A stretch of DNA of 64,000 bases, from NCBI RefSeq assembly GCF_023276405.1, contig NZ_JALRMO010000001.1, positions 5,515,001 through 5,579,000 on the forward strand, given 5' to 3'. The notes beneath the pieces are model-generated. The model did not search any database. It saw only the letters and a list, made by a program, of their open reading frames with translations, and was not told the DNA's origin. This DNA is from Paenibacillus hamazuiensis. Lineage in GTDB: Bacteria > Bacillota > Bacilli > Paenibacillales > NBRC-103111. Positions 26,184-33,261 of this stretch are shown one piece after another. Made by a program: the position numbers and the translations under genes. Each line of letters starts with the position of its first letter. The first letter of the stretch is position 1.

Positions 26184-27551
26184 CTAAACGGCGGGCAGCT
26201 TCACCGTAAATACGGTTCCGTCGCCCGGCTTGCTGTCCAGCCCGATCGTGCCGCGGTGAATTTCAACGATTTTTTTCACGATGGCAAGGCCGAGGCCGCT
26301 TCCTTCCCGGGAAGCGTCGCGCGATTTGTCCGCTTTGTAAAACCGGTCGAACACATGCTCGATATCCTCCGGCGGAATGCCGATGCCCGTGTCCCGCACC
26401 TGCACTTCGGCAAAGCCGCCGCCCTGCGAAACCCGAACCGATATGCATCCGCCTTCGGGCGTAAACTTAATGCTGTTTTGCAGCAGGTTGACCCATACCT
26501 GGTACAGCTGGTCTTTATCCGCGACGATTTTCGTCTTCGGCAAATCGAGCTCGAGCGCGAGCCGCTTCTGCTCCAGCAGCGGGGTGCTCGTCAGTAACGC
26601 CATGCGCAGCTGCTCGGCCAAATCAAAACGCACAGGCTTAAACGGATGATGCTCGGACTCGAGCGAAGCGAGCCGCAGCAAATTTTCCACCAGCCGCGAC
26701 AGCCGGTCACATTCCTCCTGAATGATGCCGAGGCAGCGGTCCTTATCCTCGCCTTCGACAAGCCCTTCGCGGATCGCCTTGGAAAATCCCCGAATCGAGG
26801 TGAGCGGGGTTTGGATTTCGTGGGACACGTTGGCGACGAAATCCTGCCGCATCTGCTCGAGCTGCCGCAGCTCCTCGGCCATATGGTTGAAGCTGTCGGC
26901 CAGAAAGCCGATCTCGTCCTTGCGCTTCAGCTTGACCTGCACGTTGAAGTCGCCGGTGGCAAGCTTGCGCGTCGCCTCGGTCAGCTTGGTCAGCGGACGC
27001 ACCAAATAACGGGAAGCGATCAGGATCATAAGGCCGCCCAGCGCGAGAGTATTCAGAAGCACGCTCATGACCATTTTGTCGATCTGCTGCTTCTGCCCTT
27101 TGAAGTTAAGCTGGATGATCATCGCGCGGTTCTCCCCGTTCATTTGAAAAGGCAGGCCGATAAGCAGATTGCCGGGATCGTCCGGTTTTTTCTTCGGCCG
27201 TTGGTACGTCTCTCCTTTCAAAACGGAGGAAAGCTCGTCCGGAGTGATCTCGTCCTCCCGGTTCGAATCCGGCACGTTGCCGTACCGGCGCAGCTCTCCC
27301 TTGTCGTTGTATACGGTGATGATGAAATGCTGCAAGGTCGCGAACCGTTCGATGTAGGAATCGGGATTTTTCACATTCGTTTCCTTCATCAATTGAATCG
27401 CGTAATACCCGGCGATCAGCATGTCTCCTTCCGGCTGCGGCGGAGCGTCCCTCTGAATGAGCAGCCCCGAAATGAAAAAGGAAAGCACGGCGCTCAGCAC
27501 GACGACGATAATGAAAATGCCGACCGTCCGGACGTACAGCGATCTAATCAT
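26184..27551 (-). CDS. Membrane sensor histidine kinase of an OmpR-type two-component system
   Basis: 455 aa. Two transmembrane helices (about residues 10-31 and 160-180) bracket an extracellular sensor of about 125 residues, followed by HAMP (RPLTKLTEATRKLATGDF), HisKA with the phosphoacceptor His in ANVSHEIQTPLTSIRG, N-box LLQNSIKFTPEGG and G-boxes DTGIGIPPEDI and GSGLGLAIVKKI. The start GAGGTTTGCC-ATG overlaps the last codons of the regulator gene by 8 nt. The layout resembles CssS- or YclK-like kinases of Bacillales, which respond to envelope or secretion stress. The signal is unknown. Confidence 0.9.
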   Translation of the reverse strand: MIRSLYVRTVGIFIIVVVLSAVLSFFISGLLIQRDAPPQPEGDMLIAGYYAIQLMKETNVKNPDSYIERFATLQHFIITVYNDKGELRRYGNVPDSNREDEITPDELSSVLKGETYQRPKKKPDDPGNLLIGLPFQMNGENRAMIIQLNFKGQKQQIDKMVMSVLLNTLALGGLMILIASRYLVRPLTKLTEATRKLATGDFNVQVKLKRKDEIGFLADSFNHMAEELRQLEQMRQDFVANVSHEIQTPLTSIRGFSKAIREGLVEGEDKDRCLGIIQEECDRLSRLVENLLRLASLESEHHPFKPVRFDLAEQLRMALLTSTPLLEQKRLALELDLPKTKIVADKDQLYQVWVNLLQNSIKFTPEGGCISVRVSQGGGFAEVQVRDTGIGIPPEDIEHVFDRFYKADKSRDASREGSGLGLAIVKKIVEIHRGTIGLDSKPGDGTVFTVKLPAV

Positions 27552-28221
27552 GGCAAACCTCGAGCCGGTATCCGAGCCCCCGCACGGTCGTGATTTTGAC
27601 CGAATCGGTTTTTCTCGCCAGCCTTTCCCGCAGCCGCTTGATATGCACGTCGACGGTGCGCTCGTCCCCCTCGTAGTCGGGCCCCCATATTTGCTCGATC
27701 AGCTGCTCTCTGGTGAAAATATGACCGGCATAACTCGCCAGCCGGAACAGCAGTTCGAACTCCTTGAGCGGCAGCGCAAAACGTTCGCTTCCGAGCGTCA
27801 CATCGTACGTGCTCCGGTTCATGTACAGATCGGCGACCATGACCGTTTGGGCCGAAGCGATCTTGTACCGCTTCAGCAGCGCTTTGACCCGCAGAACCAG
27901 CTCCTGCGGATCGAACGGCTTGACCAAATAGTCGTCGGCCCCGAGCTGAAGGCCTTTGATTTTATGCGCCTGCTCTCCCTTGGCCGTCACCACCAGCACA
28001 GGAAAGTCGTACTTTCTCTTTAGTTCCCTGCACAAATCCCAGCCGTCCAGCTGAGGCATCATAATGTCCAAAATGACAAGATCGATCGGCTCTTTTTCCA
28101 TAATGGACAGAGCTTCCTCTCCGTTAGCCGCCTCGACGACGGAGTACATCTGGTTTTTCAAATAAATCCGGATCAGCTCGCGAATGTTTCGGTCGTCATC
28201 GACGACCAGAATTTTCGCCAT
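27544..28221 (-). CDS. OmpR/PhoB-family response regulator, candidate master of the TTCAGC arrays
   Basis: 225 aa from ATG at 28221 (GGAGGAGGAAG upstream; GTG/ATG codons to 28239 are within that site). Receiver domain with acidic pocket VVDDD, phosphorylatable Asp in LVILDIMMPQLDG, TAKG and the Lys in YLVKPF. The winged-helix effector has EFELLFRLASYAG, FTREQLIEQIWG and the recognition part DERTVDVHIKRLRERL. OmpR-type regulators bind direct repeats spaced about one helical turn. Such arrays with an 11-bp period precede this gene itself (28273-28300) and at least five other envelope genes in the window. Confidence 0.93.
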   Translation of the reverse strand: MAKILVVDDDRNIRELIRIYLKNQMYSVVEAANGEEALSIMEKEPIDLVILDIMMPQLDGWDLCRELKRKYDFPVLVVTAKGEQAHKIKGLQLGADDYLVKPFDPQELVLRVKALLKRYKIASAQTVMVADLYMNRSTYDVTLGSERFALPLKEFELLFRLASYAGHIFTREQLIEQIWGPDYEGDERTVDVHIKRLRERLARKTDSVKITTVRGLGYRLEVCHD

Positions 28222-28257
28222 GGTTTCTTCCTCCTCCACCGATATTTCCCATCCATC

Positions 28258-28300
28258 TATATATCGAACAAAATTGAAATAAAGCTGAACTTTTACTTAA
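28258..28300 (-). promoter_or_regulatory. Hexamer array and -10 box of the two-component operon
   Basis: Plus-strand ATTGAA (28273), GCTGAA (28284) and ACTTAA (28295) lie 11 bp apart. Nine nt separate the gene-proximal box from TATATA (28258-28263, minus strand), a -10 candidate. No -35 box is seen. This suggests positive autoregulation. Confidence 0.6.
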
Positions 28301-28343
28301 AAAAAATGCGTTTGTCTTCAGCTTAAGCTGAAGCAAACGCATC
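28297..28343 (-). terminator. Rho-independent terminator of the BIG2-repeat gene
   Basis: ATGCGTTTG pairs with CAAACGCAT and CTTCAGCTT with AAGCTGAAG, followed on the minus strand by a run of eight Ts. Confidence 0.85.
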
Positions 28344-28410
28344 GCTTGATCGAATCACCGCCGTTTGATCGTCCACCGAAGACGGTTTACCGTCTATCCG
28401 CTCGATTTGT

Positions 28411-31400
28411 CTATTTCCCGATGACGACAATGGAAACGGTCTTGCCGCCATACTTGGCTGTAATCGACGCGGTGCCTTTACCATAGACGGTAATAAGTCC
28501 ATCCTTGACGTCAGCTACCTTATCGTTCGTGCTCTTCCATGCAGCCTGAGAATTCACTTCGGCTTCGCTGCCGTCCTTGTAGGTTGCGGTCAGCTTCACC
28601 TGCTTCGTGTCATTAACGCTCAGCGTCAGCTTTTTGTCGCTCGCCTTCAAATATTTCAGCTCGTCCACCGTCACCTGCAGGAAGGCCCGCTTGCCGCCGT
28701 ACTTGGCCGAGACCGTCGCTTTGCCGTATTGAACCCCGGATACAGTGCCCTGGTTCACGTCCACCGTCGTGTAATTGGACGATGTCCATTCCGCCGCGCT
28801 CGTCACGTCTTTGGTGGTGCCGTCAGCGAACGTAGCCGTCAACGTCAGCGTTTCTTCGCTTCCCGATTTGAGATACACGATGCGTTTATTAAACGCAAGC
28901 TTCTGTGCAACTTCAACCTCCACCGGCACGGTGACGGATTTGCCGCCGTACGAAGCCGTGATTGTCGCTTTGCCGCTGCCGTAAGCTGTGACCATGCCGA
29001 GGGTTACATCGGCCACCTTGTCGTTGTTCGTTTTCCACTGCGCCTTCTCGGTGACATCTTCCGACTCGAGGCTGGAATTCATCGCCGTCACCACGAGCTG
29101 GAACTGGCCGTTCTTTTCCAAAACAAGCAGTTTCGTATTCGCGGACAGCTTGCTTGCCATATCGACTTCCACTTCAACGGTTTCCGAACGGTCTCCGTAA
29201 CGGGCCGTAATGGTCGCCTTGCCGCTGCCGTAAGCTTTGATAGTGCCGCTCGTAACTTTGGCGATCTTGTCCGACGAGGTGCCCCATTCAGCCTCATCCG
29301 TTACGTTTTTCTGCTTGCCGTCCTTAAAGGCGGCTGTCAGCGTAACGGTGGCCGATTGCCCCTCCTGCAGCACCAGCTTGCTTTCGCTTATGGTAAGACC
29401 GGAAACTTCGCCGACCGTTACCGTGACGGTCGCGGTTTTATCGCCGTATTTGGCGGTAATTGTCGCGGAGCCTCTGTCCAGCGCACTGATCAAACCTTTT
29501 TTCACATCCGCAACCGAAGCTGCCTTGGAGGACCATTCCGCTTTCTGCGTCACGTCTTCGGTCGTACCGTCGGGGTAAGTGACCGTTACGGTCACCTGCT
29601 CGGTATCCCCGGCCTGCAGATTCAGCTTCGTCTTGCTGGCCGCAATCGTCGTCGCTTGGTCGACTTCGACCTGAACCGCAGCCGTTCTGGAGCCGTACGC
29701 CGCCGTTACGACGGCCTTGCCCGACTTGTAGCCCGTGACCTTGCCTTTGCTGGCAAGAGCGATATCTTCATTGTCCACGCTCCAGGCCGCCTTGTCGGTC
29801 ACGTCCGCGGTCGTACCGTCCGCATACAGTGCGGTCACCGTCAACTGCTCGGTTCCTCCGGCACGCAGGTCGAGCGACGTTTTGCTTACGGTCAGCTTGC
29901 GCGGGGTAGCCACATCGACCGTCACGGTAACGGTCTTGTCTCCGTATTTGGCGGTAACGACCGCCTGGCCCATTTTATTGCCCGTGATCTGGCCCTTGTT
30001 TACGGAAGCGACATTGCCGTTGTCCGTCGACCAGTCCGCTTTGCCCGTTACATCCTCCGCCGTTCCGTCCTCGAAGGTCGCGGTCAGCTTCAGCTGCTTC
30101 GAGCCGTTTTCCTTCAAGTACACATCCGTCGCATCGAGCTCCAGCTTGCGCGCAAGCTCCACGACAACGGTCGCTACCGCCGATTTCTCGCCGTATTTGG
30201 CCGTCACGGTGGCTTGACCGCTGCCATAAGTCGTAATTTTGCCGTTCGTGACGGAAGCGACGTCTTCTTGATCGACGGACCATTCGGCCTCAGCCGTCAC
30301 GTCCTGCTTGCTTCCGTCGGCCAAAATCGCCGTGAGGGTAAGCTGCTCCGACTGCCCGCTGCGCAAGCTCACGCTTTTTTTGTTCAAGGTCAAGCTGCGC
30401 GCCACATCGACATCGACGACCGCCTGCACCGACGCCGTGCCGAATTTCGCCGTGATCGTCGCTTCGCCCGCTTTGTAGGCGGTGACCGTGCCTTTGTTCG
30501 CATAGGCGACCGCTTCGTTGTCGGAAGTCCAGGATGCCCGCTGGGTCACATCCTCCTTCGTTCCGTCGGCGTACGTCGCCGTCAGCTTGATTTTCGCGGT
30601 ATTCCCCGTTTTCAGTTGAATCGAAGTCACGTCCATCTCCAGCTTGCGCGGCGTTTCCACATCGACGTTGATCGTCGTCGACTTGCCACCGTAGCTGGCG
30701 GTGACGGTCGCTTTGCCGCTGGAGTAACCGGTCACCTTGCCTTCATCCACACCGGCCACGTCTTCGTTGTCCGACGACCATGTAGCCTTAGCGGTTACAT
30801 CGTCCGACGTACCGTCGGCATACACCGCTGTCAGCTTGATTTGCTGGGAGTCGTTCGTCCGCAAAAACAAGTCCGACTGATCCGCGTCAAGCCGCTTCGC
30901 CACATCGACGCTGACGACGATGGAAGCGGTTTTGCTGCCGTATTGCGCCGTAATCGTCGCTTCACCCGTTCCATAAGCGGTAATGAGGCCTTTAAACGCG
31001 TCGGCGATGTTTTCCTTATTGGACGACCATTCGGCTTTGTCGGCGATGTCCTCGTAGTCCCCGTTGTCGAACAAAGCCATCAGCTTGATTTGCTGCGTCC
31101 CTCCGACCTTCAGGATGAGATCGGTCTTATCCGGATCGAGGCGCCGCACCGGATCGACCTCAACCGCCACGGTGACGACCTGGCTGCCGTATTTGGCCGT
31201 AACCGTCGCCGTACCGCTGCTTACGCCGGTAATGAGGCCGTCGCTCACCGTCGCGACGCCGTCGTTCGACGTCGACCAATCCGCCTTGCTCGTCACGTTG
31301 GCGGTCGTCCCGTCCGTATACGTGGCCATCAGCGTGATCTGATCCGACGCGCCGGCGCGGAGCGAGCTCGCCGTTTTATTTTTCGTCAGGCTGCGCACTT

Positions 31401-31743
31401 TCTTGTCGACGGTCACATTGACCACTACCGTTTTGCCGGAATAGGTCGCCGTAATAATCGCCGTGCCTTCGGCTTTGGCGGTGATCACTCCCGCGTACGC
31501 CCCCGCCACGGTCGGAGTACTCGACTGCCAGTCCGTCTTGATCGTTACATTCTCCGTCGCGCCGCTCACATAAATGGCGGTCGCGCTGAGCTGATACGTA
31601 TCGCCGATTTCCAGCGACAGGTCATTTTTCGACAGCACCAGACGGGAAATTTCATCGGCCGCCCAAGCTTGTCCGCACAAGCCGAAGAGCATCGCGATAA
31701 TGGTAACGACGCTTCCCCATCTGCGATATAATCTGTTTTTCAA
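28411..31743 (-). CDS. Exported surface protein made of about 13 BIG2 (bacterial Ig-like) repeats
   Basis: 1110 aa from TTG at 31743, chosen because GGAAGGAGTG lies 6 nt upstream and the resulting N-terminus is a classic signal peptide (Arg-rich start, VVTIIAMLFGLCGQAWA). The mature protein is essentially 13 tandem BIG2 domains of about 83 residues, each running L-x-A/V-T-x-x-Y-x-D-G-T, DVT, W-S-S/T-x, VA-x-V and G-x-A-x-I/V-T-A-x-YG-x-K. No catalytic domain, LPXTG or SLH anchor is present, so how it is held at the surface is unclear. It has its own promoter with a TTCATA-type variant of the hexamer array. Confidence 0.9.
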   Translation of the reverse strand: MKNRLYRRWGSVVTIIAMLFGLCGQAWAADEISRLVLSKNDLSLEIGDTYQLSATAIYVSGATENVTIKTDWQSSTPTVAGAYAGVITAKAEGTAIITATYSGKTVVVNVTVDKKVRSLTKNKTASSLRAGASDQITLMATYTDGTTANVTSKADWSTSNDGVATVSDGLITGVSSGTATVTAKYGSQVVTVAVEVDPVRRLDPDKTDLILKVGGTQQIKLMALFDNGDYEDIADKAEWSSNKENIADAFKGLITAYGTGEATITAQYGSKTASIVVSVDVAKRLDADQSDLFLRTNDSQQIKLTAVYADGTSDDVTAKATWSSDNEDVAGVDEGKVTGYSSGKATVTASYGGKSTTINVDVETPRKLEMDVTSIQLKTGNTAKIKLTATYADGTKEDVTQRASWTSDNEAVAYANKGTVTAYKAGEATITAKFGTASVQAVVDVDVARSLTLNKKSVSLRSGQSEQLTLTAILADGSKQDVTAEAEWSVDQEDVASVTNGKITTYGSGQATVTAKYGEKSAVATVVVELARKLELDATDVYLKENGSKQLKLTATFEDGTAEDVTGKADWSTDNGNVASVNKGQITGNKMGQAVVTAKYGDKTVTVTVDVATPRKLTVSKTSLDLRAGGTEQLTVTALYADGTTADVTDKAAWSVDNEDIALASKGKVTGYKSGKAVVTAAYGSRTAAVQVEVDQATTIAASKTKLNLQAGDTEQVTVTVTYPDGTTEDVTQKAEWSSKAASVADVKKGLISALDRGSATITAKYGDKTATVTVTVGEVSGLTISESKLVLQEGQSATVTLTAAFKDGKQKNVTDEAEWGTSSDKIAKVTSGTIKAYGSGKATITARYGDRSETVEVEVDMASKLSANTKLLVLEKNGQFQLVVTAMNSSLESEDVTEKAQWKTNNDKVADVTLGMVTAYGSGKATITASYGGKSVTVPVEVEVAQKLAFNKRIVYLKSGSEETLTLTATFADGTTKDVTSAAEWTSSNYTTVDVNQGTVSGVQYGKATVSAKYGGKRAFLQVTVDELKYLKASDKKLTLSVNDTKQVKLTATYKDGSEAEVNSQAAWKSTNDKVADVKDGLITVYGKGTASITAKYGGKTVSIVVIGK

Positions 31744-31796
31744 AAAGCGCACTCCTTCCTGTTCGTTCAAGATCATAAACTGTATGTACATGAATA

Positions 31797-31839
31797 AAAA
31801 TACCAAAGTTGTATGAACTCTATATGAACTGAACATGAA
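31797..31839 (-). promoter_or_regulatory. Variant hexamer array upstream of the BIG2 gene
   Basis: Plus-strand TATGAA (31812), TATGAA (31823) and CATGAA (31834) are exactly 11 bp apart; read toward the gene they are TTCATA/TTCATG. The expected -10 position holds TATTTT (31797-31802), a poor match. The sequence differs from the main TTCAGC form, so membership is less certain. Confidence 0.45.
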
Positions 31840-31929
31840 CAGGAAGCGACGAAACCGGGCGGGAAACGGCAGGCAATACGCTCTTGGAGACTGGCTTCCG
31901 CCCGAAGAAGAGCCGCCGTTTGTTCACAC

Positions 31930-32105
31930 GGACAATGGCTCCGTTATTTTTTCGCGAATAAACGTTAGCGACGACCGATCGGACATACGTTCCGTTATTT
32001 GAGCTTGCACGAACCGTTTTGCGCACAATTTCGGCCGATAGCGGATTCTCTGTCCGCGAGATCAGGATAACCGGCCGGCCAGAACAAATAACGGATCCTA
32101 TGTCC
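31930..32105. repeat. Three copies of a 21-bp GGACATA...CCGTTATTT repeat, one inverted
   Basis: Copies at 31930-31950 and 31981-32001 are direct. A copy at 32085-32105 is inverted (reverse complement GGACATAGGATCCGTTATTTG) and matches the second at 18 of 21 positions. They fill most of the gene-free stretch 31744-32183, in which I see no ORF. Confidence 0.65.
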
Positions 32106-32183
32106 TCAGCAGCATTTGCGTAAACGCCGGAGCTGCGTGCATCACTTTAGGGAATTCAAATGCTCGAGCGTTGAGGAGCATAA

Positions 32184-32747
32184 TCAAGCCGGACTCTCCT
32201 GCTCCATTTCACGCAGCAGCCGGTGGTCGGCCTTTCTGCGTTTCCTCGACTTTGCCTGGGCCCGCAGCGTTTGTATCGACAAGACGATGCCGCTCACGGT
32301 TAAAAAGATCAGTCCGATCGCGGTCAGATCGGCCAATATCTTTACGTTGGTCCCGCCGACCCTGCCCTCGTGCAGCCCTTTAATCATGCCGTACAGGCTG
32401 GAGACGGCTTTTGCGCCAACTCCCGCTCCTTCGCCGTTTTGACGCGCAGCCGGGGCTGCGCTACCCTCGGCGGCCGCGGATGGCGAGCCTGCCGCGAACT
32501 GTGAACTCTGCGCCTGTCCTTCCGCTTGGCCCTGCGTTTGTCCGGACGAACCGTTCGCGGACAAAGCGGCTCCGCCCGGCGCGGCCTGCGACTGAACCGC
32601 CATCTGCGGACGCATGCCTCCGCCTTCTCCTTTTCCGGCTCCGACGAGCCACGGCTCCGATAAAATAAGCCCGGTCACCGATTCGACCAAAATAAATACC
32701 GAGCAGATGAAACCAATCCATAAATGCAGCTGTCTGTTCTTTTTCAT
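32184..32747 (-). CDS. PepSY-associated membrane protein
   Basis: 187 aa from ATG at 32747 (GGGAGG 8 nt upstream). An N-terminal helix LHLWIGFICSVFILVESVTGLIL and a C-terminal helix ILADLTAIGLIFLTVSGIVLSI are of the type found in PepSY-associated transmembrane proteins (H-x-W-x-G and TGL signatures). Between them is a low-complexity extracellular loop rich in Gly, Ala, Gln and Ser. The tail is strongly basic (RAQAKSRKRRK). The role is unknown; relatives occur in metal-reductase and envelope-sensing systems. It is controlled by a hexamer array with a well-placed -10. Confidence 0.72.
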   Translation of the reverse strand: MKKNRQLHLWIGFICSVFILVESVTGLILSEPWLVGAGKGEGGGMRPQMAVQSQAAPGGAALSANGSSGQTQGQAEGQAQSSQFAAGSPSAAAEGSAAPAARQNGEGAGVGAKAVSSLYGMIKGLHEGRVGGTNVKILADLTAIGLIFLTVSGIVLSIQTLRAQAKSRKRRKADHRLLREMEQESPA

Positions 32748-32781
32748 TGTGTATGCCTCCCAGTGTTGTTTGGATAATGTC

Positions 32782-32835
32782 ATTATGCTGCATCATCCTG
32801 AATTGAACTTGACGATGGGCTGAAATGTCGCTGAA
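32782..32835 (-). promoter_or_regulatory. Hexamer array and -10 box of the PepSY gene
   Basis: Plus-strand CCTGAA (32797), CTTGAC (32808), GCTGAA (32819) and GCTGAA (32830) have an exact 11-bp period. The gene-proximal box is 9 nt from CATAAT (32782-32787, minus strand). There is no -35 box. Two opposite-facing boxes TTCAGC (32853) and TTCAGG (32864), also 11 bp apart, follow without an obvious target gene. Confidence 0.72.
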
Positions 32836-32883
32836 CGGCGGGCTCAGGTACGTTCAGCGTTCATTCAGGGAGCTTTAAGAATG

Positions 32884-32918
32884 AAGAAGCCGCCCCAGCG
32901 GGACGGCTTCATTTTTTA
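32884..32918 (+). terminator. Terminator-like hairpin
   Basis: GAAGCCGCCC / GGGACGGCTTC followed by ATTTTTT on the plus strand. It abuts the stop codon of the galU remnant. No plus-strand gene ends here, so it may only serve the opposite strand weakly. Confidence 0.45.
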
Positions 32919-33250
32919 GATGGCGGCTCTTTTCTTCGGCGCACTTCGGGCCTTCTCCTGCGAAAGCTGACGGATCAGCTCCAGCAGCTGCGGGCGCAAA
33001 TCGCTGCGCGTCAGGCCCATTTCGAGGATCGCTTTGACGCAGCCGAACTTGTCGCCCACATCGTAACGCTCTCCCCGCATGTCCAGCGCCATCAACCCTT
33101 CGGCCCGGCAGGCGATGCGCAGGGCGTCGGTCAGCTGGTACTCGCCTCCCGTTCCCCGCTCCATCGTCTCCAGCACGGTGAGAATCGACGGCTTCAGGAT
33201 GTACCGCCCCATGATCGCGACGTTCGAAGGCGCCTCGACAGGACGTCTTT
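32916..33250 (-). pseudogene. galU: C-terminal remnant of UTP-glucose-1-phosphate uridylyltransferase (GalU)
   Basis: The translated segment RPVEAPSNVAIMGRYILKPS, followed by GGEYQLTDALR and RYDVGDKFGCVKAIL, is the C-terminal third of GalU (the whole enzyme has about 290-300 residues). Upstream the frame runs into a stop at about 33270, inside the end of the preceding secreted-protein gene, and the N-terminal nucleotide-binding and catalytic part is absent. A 98-residue ORF from ATG 33212 could be translated but lacks the active site. The junction abuts the 3' end of the exporter operon, so a deletion or rearrangement probably joined the two. Confidence 0.82.
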
Positions 33251-33261
33251 TGTTTATTGCC

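Noticed and set aside
28311-28337. TTCAGC/GCTGAA pair in the BIG2 terminator considered as a regulator site
   Set aside because: The hexamers form the two arms of the terminator hairpin and are not in the 11-bp direct-repeat arrangement.
28729-31731. 1000-codon open frame antisense to the BIG2 gene
   Set aside because: Its composition (Arg/His/Phe-rich, no domain) mirrors the codon bias of the repeat gene on the other strand. There is no ribosome binding site or signal.
32853-32869. TTCAGC and TTCAGG 11 bp apart considered as a promoter for a rightward gene
   Set aside because: No -10 at the required distance and no plus-strand gene downstream. Kept only as a note on the PepSY array.
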